This document shows, piece by piece, positions 45,401 to 55,987 of a stretch of DNA of 64,000 nucleotides. The notes beneath the pieces are model-generated. The model was not told the DNA's origin. It saw nothing but the letters and a program-made list of their open reading frames with translations, and did not search any database. Source of the DNA: Stropharia rugosoannulata (taxonomy: Eukaryota > Basidiomycota > Agaricomycetes > Agaricales > Strophariaceae); NCBI GenBank assembly GCA_028532985.1, contig JANCIK010000004.1:1798001-1862000 (forward strand). The letters are read 5' to 3'. A program made the translations under genes and the position numbers. Numbering within the stretch: position 1 is the first letter of the stretch; every line of letters begins with the position of its first letter.

Positions 45401-48400
45401 CAGTGGAGAAATGAAAAGATGTCCGAAGAATTGCAAACTTGTCTATGGCTAAGCTCCAGGCGGCACGTAGCTGACCAGAATCGACTTTACTGACTAATTG
45501 CAGAGGGAAAGAATGAAGATAGAGTCTTCCTCCCGAGTTAATGGTCTAATGAGACAATGTCAGGTTATGTATAAGTAGGCTAAAAAAGGGGAACTAACTT
45601 GAGATAGCATGCCGGCTTGAAGAGCAGTCGTTGGAAATAGCTCGACTTCATCATCGTCAGTGAGTTTGACATTGTCAGTCCGGATTTCTGTCGCCGTGAC
45701 TTGATCCAGTGCAACAACCGAGTTTTCAAATGTATCAAGAGTCTCAGTGGCTTCCGCTTGCGCGCATCGAGAATATATAAACGCAGAAATCTGATGGAGT
45801 GTAGCATTTCGCAGTATATCTGAGGATGTCACTCGATAACCCAGCCTCGCGATAGTCTTAGCTAAACCGACGGACTTGATAGAGTCTAAGCCCATAGAAA
45901 TGAAAGATATTGACGGGGTTAGGACAGCGGGATGAATCTGCAAGAATTCGGCGATGATACATTTTAATCTATCCAGTAGCTCGGGGTCCGCGTCGAAAAT
46001 CGAATCTTCCTCAGTGGGGGTAATATGAAGAGACTCCCTATTAGATATGTGGTGCGATAGAATAGGCAATTCCGCCAAGGAACGCATGATCTGGAGTCGC
46101 GTATCATCTGCCAGACCAAGAGCTGTATGTTCGAGTTCATTGAGGCTATTCAGAATCGCATCATCTTCTTCTCGAGCTATCCAAGCAGCTTGAACGTGGA
46201 TTACGTCCTTTGCTGTATCCAGCACAACTTCAACCGAAAGAGCATACTGTAAGCGTGTTGAATCAGATCTGGCACCCTTTTGATTAGGATTTCAATCACT
46301 TACATCTGCTTCGGGGGGCTCGATCTCAATCATATCCCAGAGCTGATATTGCTCTGTGTTCTTCACCGACAGTGAGAAAAGTACGTCGAAAAGTGACTGT
46401 CCTGGCCTAACCCAACTCTGCACCTTTCCTGGAGCAAGATGTTCAAGTTCAACAGTAGATGAAATCCCGGCTTGAATTGCTTGAAGAGTAATATCTGGGC
46501 TATTGAAATTAACTCTTGTAGGAACGACAGATACCAGAGGACAGATTGCATTATCGATGTTATCCATAGGGATAAGCCTACCGGAACGGAGCACCTTGAT
46601 ACCGAATATTAAAATAAGGCTGGAAGACAAAAGTGCAGCGACGTACCCCAAAAACAACATCACCTCGTTTATAAATTTCCCGGGACAATGATAGAGCGAA
46701 TGCACTAGTGAGAACTGCCTGAATTGTAACCTGTTGTGATGCCGCCAAAGCCTTCAAGGAGGACAGCGATGTTTTAAAAGGTAGTAGTTGACGACGAGTT
46801 TCGTGGCCATGCGAAACAGCTAAAGTCGGCTGTGTCCAGGAAAATCCAGCGAAGTAGTTCATCCAAAAGAGCTTTGCATCATCGTGGTTTATAGAAGATA
46901 TATGGGTCAATATGTCGTGAGGTGACACTGGTTGGGCACTATCCTGACCAACGTATTCATGCTCCACGGCCTGGAAGATAAGCGGTAACGATATGCCATC
47001 AAATAACGCGTGATGAATGGACAAAACCAGGTAGGTTTGACTGAACGAAGAATATGCTTTCAACCGATATGGGACAATGGATGAAAGCGAATTGTTGATG
47101 TCTTTAGCCACGCCAGTAGCTTCTGTGTGAAGGAAATGCGCAGCAAATGCGGAATGGTCCTGAAAAACAGATATGCTATGATCATCCCAGTGCAAAACGC
47201 ATGACTGGGGTTTCAGCAAAACTTGCGATAGTGTTCGCCCAAAATGGAACACAGTTCTGAAATGTATATGTTAATTTAAATACGATAAAGGTGATGTAAG
47301 CTTGCCTAAGAATTGAGTGTCTCCTGACTATGACAGACCACGCAGATCGCAACTGAGTCAACGAAATAGACTTGTTGAGTGAAAGGATAACATGTTGAAC
47401 GTAAAGACTATCTGAGTCTGCGGACCGCGCGAGAACACCTTCTTGAACAGGAAAAGGGGGTAGAACATCTTCGATCTGACTTCGGTGATATGGTAGAGCC
47501 GGATCCGCGTACACAGCAGCAGCTTCCTTCTCGAAAGATAATGACTTGGACGAGAGACCCAAAGATACTTGTAGCCTGGATAACCGGGCTGTGATTTCCG
47601 AGATGCGAGGGAATTTCATGACTGCAGAGGCCGATAATTTAACATTGAAAATAGCTTTGAGGTCCGTAACAAAGCGAATTATACCCATAGAATCCAACCC
47701 GCACTCGAAGACATTGAGATCTGGGTAAGGCTCATTAAGAGGCATTGTAATATGCCTTTGGAGAATTGTGAAAACCTTCCTTTCAACATCTGTGCATGGC
47801 CTGTTATTTTTCACATCTCCCTTGATCGAAATCTTGGCCAGAACTTCGATGTCCAAACTGCAAAATAGACTCGATAAAAGTTTTTCATCTGTCTTCCCAT
47901 TTGAACTGAGAGGAAGCCAACTGAGAGGTATGAAATGGCTCGGCCGCATATATCCAGGGAGTTCAATTTCACATTTCTCCTTAATGCTTTTAAGCAGTCC
48001 TGGAGGTGGCGTTATGACATGTGGTTTCTTGGCCTTCCTGGTTAAGATAGGAATCGACTTATCCCAGGAAAACAGAGAGATAAGTTGTTCAACATTGATG
48101 ACGGGATGTTTGGCCAAGATTGTTGTAACGTCGAGAGAGAATTTGTTTGACGGGGACACGGCATTACGAACGATAGCTGATATGCCTTCAGACTCAATAC
48201 GGACTCCTCGTAACTTGATTTGTGTGTCACACCGGCCCATTATTTCAATGGTAGAATCCGGCATCATACCTTCGTGCACGAGAAGCAAAGTCAGTCTATA
48301 TAGGTATGATTTGAGCGAAGGTACGCACGAACTAAATCCCCAGTTCGGTAAGCCCAGCACCCTGCATGAGGCCACTCCAGGAAAACCTTCCTAGTTAAAT

Positions 48401-50465
48401 CAGGTCTTCCCTGGTATCCACGTCCAACTAAGGGCCCCTCCACAACCAATTCACCGACGCTACCTCGGGGAAGAATATTCATGTCCGAATCCACGACCTG
48501 AGGCTATCAGATGAGGCTCAAAGATATACACGAACGGACAGACGTACATAAGAAGACACACATGCTAATGCACGACCGATGTTAGCTCGAGGTGTCGATG
48601 AACTCATATATCGGGCACAGCATCCGATTGTGACTTCACTAGGACCGTAAAAATTGGCCAGTCTGACTTGAGGGTGATCTGCCCATTTGTCGAGTATCTA
48701 TCAAGAAATGATTGAGCTCTCCAGTAGGTAGGTGATGTTCAAGAAACACTTACGGAATCACTCATCTTCTCCCCACCGCTAGCAATATACCTCAGCGTCA
48801 TACTGTCACCATTGTGAGCGGCATTCAAAGTAGCTTCGATCAGACTAGGCACGATGCCTAAATGCGTTATACCGAGCTTGCTGACATAAATAGGCAGATT
48901 CTCGAGCAGTTGGGACCTTCGAGCGCTAATTAAAGGCATTCCAAGTGCAAAAGGAACAATGGTCTCGGCCAAATGGACATCGAACGCGATGGCTTTTTCA
49001 AACGTCAGTGCGTAGTACAACATGAATTCAAGAATATGTGGTACTGACATGCCACAGCTAAATACCGGCCGTCGTGTATATTATCCATCCGAACATCAGC
49101 GGCAGTGCTGCTCAGAGCTAAGATTGCCTGAGCAAGTCCCTTATGCGTCAACAAACACCCTTTTGGGTTGCCAGTAGTTCCTAAGTGCTTAATTCAGTAT
49201 GAGACACAGTTGAATTGCAAAAATGTTACCTGAGGTATAAAGAAGATATGCCAGATTATCTGGTCTCATGTAATCTAAAGTAGCGACGCTTTCTTGGGAT
49301 ATCTCGATTTGTGCTTCGTCATTTTCAATGTAAAGAGTAATTGACCCAAATACGTCAGGCCCCACAATTTCTGACGAGGTCAAAACAAATGCGGCCTCCG
49401 CGTCCTTTGCAATATATACTTTCCGTTCCAAGGGAAGTTCGGGGTCAATCTTCATCGGCGCATTGTCAGTGAAAATGCTAGTTATATCATCAGGGAACCT
49501 ACGGGAACGTAGCAGCCACCTGCTCTCATAATACCCATCATAGCTGCATGAAAGTTCAGGTTACGATCCAGACATACTCCGACGCGTCCTTCTTGCTTAA
49601 GACCGTGACGGCGGAGCCAATGAGCTACCTGGTTAGCTTTTGCATCGAGATTGGAGTATGAAATGCTTTCGAAAGTTGTGTTGGAAGAATCTATGGAAAG
49701 CTCTGGGTGCCATTGTACGGCCGTAACATGTGGTAATTTTTCAGCCATGAAAGACAAATAATCAGGAGCGAAGAAAACCACAGGAATATGCGGGTAGGCT
49801 TTGATTAACTCCTCCTTTGCAACCCTCTCGCTGACCGATGACAAGGCGGCCGGTAAAGGTGGAATGAAAATCACTTTGGTATGTAGATTTTGTAAAACCC
49901 AATTTAGAACGCCATTAACTTGGGCTACAATTTGAGTGGAGATGGTTGGGTGAAAGACAGACAGAGGCGCAGAGAATTCAACGGTCTTAGACGAAGAACT
50001 GTATGTGAATACGGCTGGATATTCTGAATTTGATGGTGAGCCCGCTTGATCAAAACGACATAATGCTACGCATGGGGATTGAGAACTTGACAGCGAAAGG
50101 CTCCTTCGCAGTTCCGGTAAAGATATAGAAGTTCCGGATGCAAAGGTGATGGCGCTGTTGATCTGTTGAATAAATTCCTCCCAAGTCTGGTCTTCGCCCC
50201 AAACGAGTCGAAGGGCGTTCGTCGATGCGTCCGCGTCCGCGTCCACAGCCATAGCCAACAAGAGGTCATTCGTTCCGCAGTAAGCACCAATAATACGCGC
50301 AATGGCTGCGGTGATAAGTGGGATGTGTAAACTTTCATGAAGTGAACCAAATGACGGCAGTTCCATGGTACTTGCGTGCACTTGATTCCCAGGAAAGCGG
50401 TCGGCTGATAGATCAGGCCATTCCACATAAGCGTAGCCTTCAAGAGTAACAGTGTTGGGCGTCAT
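42433..50465 (-). CDS. Siderophore peptide synthetase, A-T-C-T-C-T-C (basidioferrin type)
   Basis: This large NRPS has one adenylation domain. The N-terminal 250 residues (LITAAIARIIGAYCGTNDLLLA...VVFFAPDYL) look like a condensation-domain remnant without an active-site His pair. The A domain has YLLYTSG|TTGNPKG (A3), AFDVHLAETIVPF (A4), NFYGPSE (A5), and YRTGDLV with IKLRGVRIE (A7-A8). T1 has GLDSMG near 47690, C1 has IHHALFDG near 47005, and T2 has GLDSIKS near 45885. C2 has MHHALYDG near 45180, T3 has GVDSITA near 44025, and C3 has FHHFQYDAW near 43395. The chain ends VQYVLGLL. This is the layout of basidiomycete enzymes (CsNPS2 type) that make a trimer of N5-acetyl-N5-hydroxyornithine, with one A domain loading all three T domains. 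About 12 short introns. It diverges from the ornithine monooxygenase gene. Confidence 0.93.
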
Positions 50466-50760
50466 CTACGATGTGACTTAGGAGGTAGAAAGAGGTCTGG
50501 CGAAGAGTCGGGGAAAGGAACTTCTAGGATAGCATAAGAACGCATTGTCTTTTCCTCCCAAGTGCGCTTCATCGGAAACCACGACCGAGACCTTGGTCCT
50601 GCCGATGAATTTCAGCGGGAGATATATCACAGGGAATCCCGAGTACCGTCATATTCTTCGCCCTACGTCCTGCTGTGAAGCCCATATTGCGTGCAAGAGA
50701 AATTTATCCAACCTTTTCAAACCGCCGACAGCTTGGCAGAGGGGGGAAGCACATGCAATC

Positions 50761-50769
50761 TTATCAGAT
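50761..50769 (-). promoter_or_regulatory. Iron-responsive GATA factor site (SreA/Urbs1 type)
   Basis: TTATCAGAT on the + strand is ATCTGATAA on the - strand, an exact match to ATCWGATAA, the site bound by iron-sensing GATA repressors SreA (Aspergillus) and Urbs1/Sre-type factors. A second GATA (AGATAG) overlaps it. It lies midway between the two siderophore genes. Confidence 0.65.
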
Positions 50770-50835
50770 AGAGACCATAATAATTCTGATTGGACAACTT
50801 CGTCTTGGCAGATTATTTACCCATCTGTCGGTCTA

Positions 50836-50844
50836 ATCTGATTA
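50836..50844 (+). promoter_or_regulatory. Second, imperfect GATA-factor site
   Basis: ATCTGATTA differs from ATCWGATAA at one base and sits inside the palindrome TAATCTGATTA. It is 67 bp from the exact site. A weaker or accessory site is possible. Confidence 0.4.
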
Positions 50845-51016
50845 GATTGCTAATTTCTGCTGCTCTCTTGGAGCTTAAATGCATATGGGCCCCAAGTTTG
50901 CAGAAACGCGTGAAAGTTGCGGTAGTCTGCATAGTTTACGCGGGTGTAGGGTTCTCGAACCTTGAATATTTACCCTGCTGTTGCCTAGATCCGTCCCAGT
51001 CCGTCCCTGAATTCCT

Positions 51017-51025
51017 TATAAAAAA
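51017..51025 (+). promoter_or_regulatory. TATA box of the ornithine monooxygenase gene
   Basis: TATAAAAAA lies about 80-87 bp before the ATG, a common distance for regulated fungal genes. Confidence 0.5.
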
Positions 51026-51103
51026 GCGCTTCCTGCTCCCGCAAACGAAAGGCGAAAAACATCCATCCGTCCAATTCTTTCTTGTTGTTTCCCCAATACA
51101 AAA

Positions 51104-52995
51104 ATGTCGCCATCTTCTTACCAAGATACCGTCTTCGATCTTGTCGGTCTGGGCTTCGGTCCTGCGAATATCGCCATTGGTGCTGCATTGACAGAACACT
51201 GGCAAAATAAGGTTGGTCTTCCTTTATTAATATGTGTCCTTCAGCGACTAAGGCGGTTGATACAGAATTGCACTTCGAATATCGTAAAGAATGTGTTGTT
51301 TCTCGAGAGGCATGCGCATTTCCAGTGGCACCCTGGTATGTTGCTCCCAGATGCTAGGATGCAAATTAGGTAAGGCACTCATCCTTCGCAGTGTGAATCA
51401 ATACTCACTAATTACTGTAGTTTCATGAAAGATCTTGCGACGTTGAGGGATCCCAAATCATCATATACTTTCTTGTCATATCTTCACAGTCAAGGGCGTC
51501 TACTCCCCTTCATCAACCGTGGATCTACCGTTCCAACGAGAAAGGAGTACGCAGATTACTTGGGTTGGGCAGCGCAGCGAGTACAGAACGCAGGAGTCAA
51601 CGTTCTCTACGGTCATGAAGTCGTAAACATTGAAGACGGTGTTGAGGGCACTATCCAAATCCATTACCGAAATGTCGCAACGGGTGAAGAAAGCGTCGTT
51701 AGATCTCGTAAGTTACTTGCGTATTGTTTATCGCCTGAATTAATCTCTTTCCTTCATGAAAGGAAATATCATCATCTCCCCAGGAGGATCGCCAAAAATA
51801 CCAGCCGTACTGTTGCCTGTCGCCAGCCATCCCCGCGTCATTCATAGCTCAAGCTACTGCATCTCAATACCCAAGATACTTGAGTCAATAGCCAATATCT
51901 CCGAGTCAAGACCTCTCCGAGTCGCAGTGATCGGCTCCGGCCAATCTGCTGCAGAGGTAACGATGGATTTGCGCTCGAGACTTAATGATATCCCTTGTGC
52001 AACTGGGCATCATCAAGTGGAGATGCTCATCCGAAAAGGTTCTTTGAAACCAAGTGATGATTCTCCTTTCGCAAACGAAATATTTGACCCTGCTGGTGCG
52101 TTATTTTTTTCACTGATTGCAGATGATCGTTGACATCCGCGTTAGCGACGGATATGTGGTTTGGGTTATCGTCAAAGCAAACCCGGGAGTTGAAGCTCAG
52201 GGAATACAAGGCGACGAATTATGGCGTCGTAAACCCGCGAACCATCGATGCGGTATGTTACATAACATAATAAACTGCGTAATGAAGTCCCTAATGTCAT
52301 GAATTGATTAGCTTTACGAGATCATCTATGGGCAACAAGTGAATAGCAACATCGCTGATCGTACCGGAGAGAACTCGCATAGCTCCGACACCATCGTCGA
52401 AATCAAGCCATACACTGCGCTGTCTTCCATTAAAACCGTAGACGCACCATCGAATGACTTGCTTCTCTCCTCCGCCTCACTAACATTTAACTCTTCCCCC
52501 TTGCTCGTCACGACTCAGAATATCATAACTCAAGAGGTCAACAATAAGAGGTACGACGCCGTCGTTTACGCCACGGGATATGCACGCTCGTCATGGGTCG
52601 AATTGTTGAAGAATTCCAACGTTGGTAAACACTTTGGTCTGAGTCAACACACCAGCGGTATTACCTTAACACCGGTCCACGCGCAAGATTCATATACCTC
52701 GCAATCTTCATCCTTTGCATCGAACCGTTCCGCATCATCTTCCCCTCCAAGTAGCGCAGACAGCACGCCTCCAACTTCTCCGGAGATTGGTACACTGGCT
52801 TCGGATAAACTGGAAAGAAACCAAGACGTCTACATTTCTCGTAAGTATCGGTTGCTGCCAAAAGATTCCATGGAGTTCCAGCCCCGTATATATGTGCAGG
52901 GAGTGGAGGAGTCGACACACGGCTTGAGTGATACCTTGCTCAGTATATTAGGTGTTAGAGCAGGAGAAGTTGTAGGCGATCTGACAAGTACCTGA
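51104..52995 (+). CDS. L-ornithine N5-monooxygenase (SidA/Omo1 type)
   Basis: This FAD- and NADPH-dependent enzyme makes N5-hydroxyornithine, the first committed step of hydroxamate siderophores. Visible are the FAD motif GLGFGPANIAI (about residues 14-24), [42 protein letters not shown] and TVPTRKEYADYL. The NADPH motif VIGSGQSAAEV, SPFANEIFDP, REYKATNYGVV, YEIIYGQQ and the C-terminal YDAVVYATGYAR complete the family pattern. A 50-nt intron at 52096-52145 (acceptor TTAG, not the nearer GCAG) is needed to link FDPA to TDMWFGLSSKQTRELK. A Ser/Pro-rich insertion (about SSFASNRSASSSPPSSADSTPPTSP) is present near the C-terminus. Five or so introns. No mitochondrial targeting sequence is seen. Confidence 0.94.
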
Positions 52996-53234
52996 TTGCA
53001 CAAGTTGATATTTACATAATATGCATTACATAGTAAAGTCAGCATGTGCTTACGACTGCTTACGGCCTCTTACAGTCACACTGCGCAATGGTACTTATAA
53101 ATTGAACAGTTCTGGATGTTTGACGGATAAAACATACTTATTCAAAAGGTGTACAGATTAACCATTTACTACCAGAGCCTAATAGATCAGTTACGACGAG
53201 GCCGAGTTAAATAGAAGAACAATAAAAGGAGGAA

Positions 53235-54776
53235 CTAGTGAGTGAATTCAACTGAATTGAAACCAGACTGCGGAGTGTCTTGCGAAAGAGGAATGGTACC
53301 ACCATTTTCTAGCCATGAAGAGAGAGAATGAGGATCAACGACAGACTCGGAAATATCTAGACAAGATGATAACGGAGAAAACATCGACGCGGAATGCTCA
53401 TTCGCTTTGATGTTAATTGCATCGAGCCAAGGATCGATCTCCATAGCATCCTGAATAGGAAACGATGTAGGGCTCAAAGAAGAGGACTCTGGAGATATTT
53501 CGATGCTTGGTATCATCAACGATTCGGCGGGGTCGATGAAAAATGGTTCGTTGTTCCTATGAGAGATCGTCTCAAGCGAGAGATTGTCATAGAGTATCAA
53601 TGAGTCCAAAGAATCTGTGCTGCATGAGTGTGTAAGACCGTTCGTCAAGCATACCTCTTCAAGGGCACACCAGCCTGTTCCACTTTCACCGATAACACTG
53701 CGGACTTTATTCTCACTCCACCCTTGGAATTCTATCTTGAGGACTGTACAAACACCTTCGGTGCCTGCACCACGAGAACTCGGCCGATGGTGTCTCAGTC
53801 CTTGAGAGTAAGCGTAACAACGTACGCTACTGTCGGACCAGACATCGGCCTGATCCAGCCGAGCGAAAAGAGCGTCAACTCGCAAAGCATGGGTAAGATG
53901 GTCGTCATGAAAGGCAGAAATCAATGGGAAAGGAGGTAACAAGCTCTGTCCTCTGGTATCGTCAAAAGGGGGATCGCGAGGCAAAGGGACACGAGAAGTT
54001 GCACGAGAAGAAGTAGAGGTAGACGGAGCCAGAGGAATCGACAAGTATGTGGTGACTGAGAGAGGCATGAGCGCAAAGTAAGTGTCGAACTCAGACTGGG
54101 ATGGAACGTCGCCCTCTGCACTGGAAGCCAATTCTTCATTCCTTTTAGGTGGAGAAACAGCCAACTTCGAGGGGCATCGCTTGTTGGCCTTCCTGATACC
54201 TTTAGATGCTTTAGGAACATTGTGATGCCTGTAAGTCTTTCGTCGATCTAGATCCATATCTGCTTCATACAGTGCTCGAACGGCAATGGGGATGTTTTGG
54301 GCAATCTGCTCAAAAATTGGCCTTGCGGTGCTAAAGTTCCTAGCCAACCCTAGGCCTACTTGGGCGACACCGCCGAACCTGGGTGAAACTTGCGGAGCCC
54401 GAGGCAGGAATGTATTGGCCTGGTGTCGGAGAGAGAAATTTTTGAAAGAGGTGCGAGCTGGAAGGGATAGGGTACTATGTATCGTTGGAATGCGAGGAAC
54501 AGTGCCATGCAATGATCTCGAGGCGGAATTTGGTGGAGAAGACAATCTCAGACCTGGAGCAGTTAATTGTGCGAGCAGGTGCTGGAAAATATTCTTGGAT
54601 GCAGAGAATAGTTTGTGTGGAAGACTGCGAGGTGGAAGTAAAGCGCGAGCGGCTTTCACATTTGCTTGTAAATTATGAACCATATGTAGGGACCTGACTC
54701 CAGGTCCGTTGTAACCTCCATGGAGGAGGTTAGCACCATTTCGGGCTGCATTTCGCCCACCCAACGATGCGTGCAT
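53235..54776 (-). CDS. Uncharacterised 513-aa protein with targeting-like N-terminus
   Basis: I do not recognise the family. The first 160 residues are poor in acidic residues and rich in Arg, Ser, Pro and Leu (MHASLGGRNAARNGANLL...FSTARPIFEQ), which suggests mitochondrial import but is unusually long. A basic patch follows (DRRKTYRHHNVPKASKGIRKANKR, about 178-200), then a more folded-looking part: FDTYFALMPLSVTTYLSIPLA, SAFHDDHLTHALRVDALFARLD, and VCTVLKIEFQGWSENKVRSVIGESGTGWCALEEV. An acidic Ser-rich tail ends QSGFNSVEFTH. The frame is open throughout. A donor/acceptor-like pair near 53610-53655 does not keep frame, so I treat the gene as intronless. It is convergent with the monooxygenase; whether it belongs to the siderophore locus is unknown. 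Confidence 0.7.
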   Translation of the reverse strand: MHASLGGRNAARNGANLLHGGYNGPGVRSLHMVHNLQANVKAARALLPPRSLPHKLFSASKNIFQHLLAQLTAPGLRLSSPPNSASRSLHGTVPRIPTIHSTLSLPARTSFKNFSLRHQANTFLPRAPQVSPRFGGVAQVGLGLARNFSTARPIFEQIAQNIPIAVRALYEADMDLDRRKTYRHHNVPKASKGIRKANKRCPSKLAVSPPKRNEELASSAEGDVPSQSEFDTYFALMPLSVTTYLSIPLAPSTSTSSRATSRVPLPRDPPFDDTRGQSLLPPFPLISAFHDDHLTHALRVDALFARLDQADVWSDSSVRCYAYSQGLRHHRPSSRGAGTEGVCTVLKIEFQGWSENKVRSVIGESGTGWCALEEVCLTNGLTHSCSTDSLDSLILYDNLSLETISHRNNEPFFIDPAESLMIPSIEISPESSSLSPTSFPIQDAMEIDPWLDAINIKANEHSASMFSPLSSCLDISESVVDPHSLSSWLENGGTIPLSQDTPQSGFNSVEFTH

Positions 54777-55074
54777 CGTTGATGGTACTCAGACTTTCAA
54801 AGTAATGATAGGCAAACGATAAAGTTGAAGAAAAGGAGGTGTTCTGGCAATTTCCATGGAGTCTCACACTAATATATAAGTTCGCACGGCAAGCCGATGA
54901 CTTTCGTCAGACGGCAATAGTGTGGCTGTGCACTATTATGTAATGGTAATCACAAATCTTCCTTTTCCATACAAGCCGTGTGAATACTTCTCCATTTCCT
55001 TGCCATCTTACTTTTCATCAGGCTGGTCCCTCGATACCTTAACTCTCCGCCGACAGTACTAGCTATCTAAAGTC

Positions 55075-55851
55075 ATGCGCATTGAAAAATGTTACTTCTG
55101 CTCGACAAACGTATATCCCGGGCATGGTAGGCTTTTAACAGCTTTGCTAGGCTTACTTAGCAACTCACTGTTCCAATAGGTTCTGCATTTGTTAGAAACG
55201 ATGCCAAAGTCTTCCGCTTCTGCACATCGAAGTTTGTCTAGCTACTGCGAACGACTTTACATTTTTGCTGACGCCCACATAGATGCCATAAAAACTTCAA
55301 GTCAGGTTATCTACTAAATCAAGTTGACCAAAACTAAACCGTTAATGTAGAATGAAGCGTAACCCCCGCAAAGTACGATGGACGAAAGCATTCAGAAAAG
55401 CGGCTGGGAAGGAGATGACCATCGTAAGCCAACTTCTACCTGCTTTCCATACAGTATGCTCAACACTTGTTATTAGGATTCGACTATCGAATTCGAGAAA
55501 CGTAGAAATGTCCCAGTACGGTACAACAGAGAGTTGATACAGACGACGGTCAAGGCAATGAAGAGAGTTGGGGAGATCAGAGCACGTAGAGAACGTGCAT
55601 TCTTCAAACACAGGTTCGTAGCCTCAGCGTCAGGGAGGACAGTCAAACTCAAGTATATCCACAGAATGGCTGCCGCTCGCGAGAAGCAGAAAGCCCATCG
55701 CAAGAAGGTTTCGGATGCTGCCAAGTCTTCTGTAACATTACATGAACCTATAGTTGCGGAGTCCTCCAAAGAAAAGATCAAGGTGTCTGTGAAGGCCAAG
55801 AGCGCGTTGATACAAGGAGAAGGCCGTTCGATGGGCATGGATATCGATTAA
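55075..55851 (+). CDS. RLP24: Ribosome biogenesis protein Rlp24
   Basis: Rlp24 holds the place of ribosomal protein eL24 on pre-60S particles and recruits the AAA-ATPase Drg1. The N-terminus [63 protein letters not shown] contains the four zinc-binding Cys (CYFC and C-x3-C in FCTSKC). It is followed by [31 protein letters not shown], diagnostic for Rlp24 over true eL24. A basic helix and a Lys/Ser tail end SMGMDID. Four introns are inferred. Exon 3 is only 18 nt (55283-55300). The tail lacks the long acidic stretch of yeast Rlp24. Confidence 0.92.
55283..55300 (+). other. 18-nt microexon of RLP24
   Basis: The exon ATGCCATAAAAACTTCAA lies between acceptor CACATAG and donor GTCAGG. With the flanking exons it reads T-S-K-C-H-K-N-F-K-M-K-R and supplies the fourth zinc-ligand Cys, so skipping would break the zinc site. 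Confidence 0.85.
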
Positions 55852-55987
55852 TATGTAGTTTTCCCTTCCTTTTGCCTTCGATAAAAGTATTTTCAAACCG
55901 TCCTAATCCGACAGGAATACACATTTGTCTGTATACTAGAGTGCTATGTTGTACATTGGGTCCATCGAAGTAACGTTGCAAGTAAGA

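Larger units (their letters stand above)
50466..51103. promoter_or_regulatory. Bidirectional promoter of the siderophore locus
   Basis: 638 bp separate the NRPS start (-) from the monooxygenase start (+). The region holds an exact fungal iron-GATA consensus (50761-50769), a one-mismatch second copy (50836-50844) and a TATA box TATAAAAAA near 51017-51025, about 85 bp before the monooxygenase ATG. Shared control by iron is the natural reading. Confidence 0.7.

Noticed and set aside
52096..52145. Apparent stop or frame break in the ornithine monooxygenase after FDPA
   Set aside because: Using the TTAG acceptor at 52145 instead of the nearer GCAG gives a 50-nt intron and the conserved ...LREYKATNYGVV frame.
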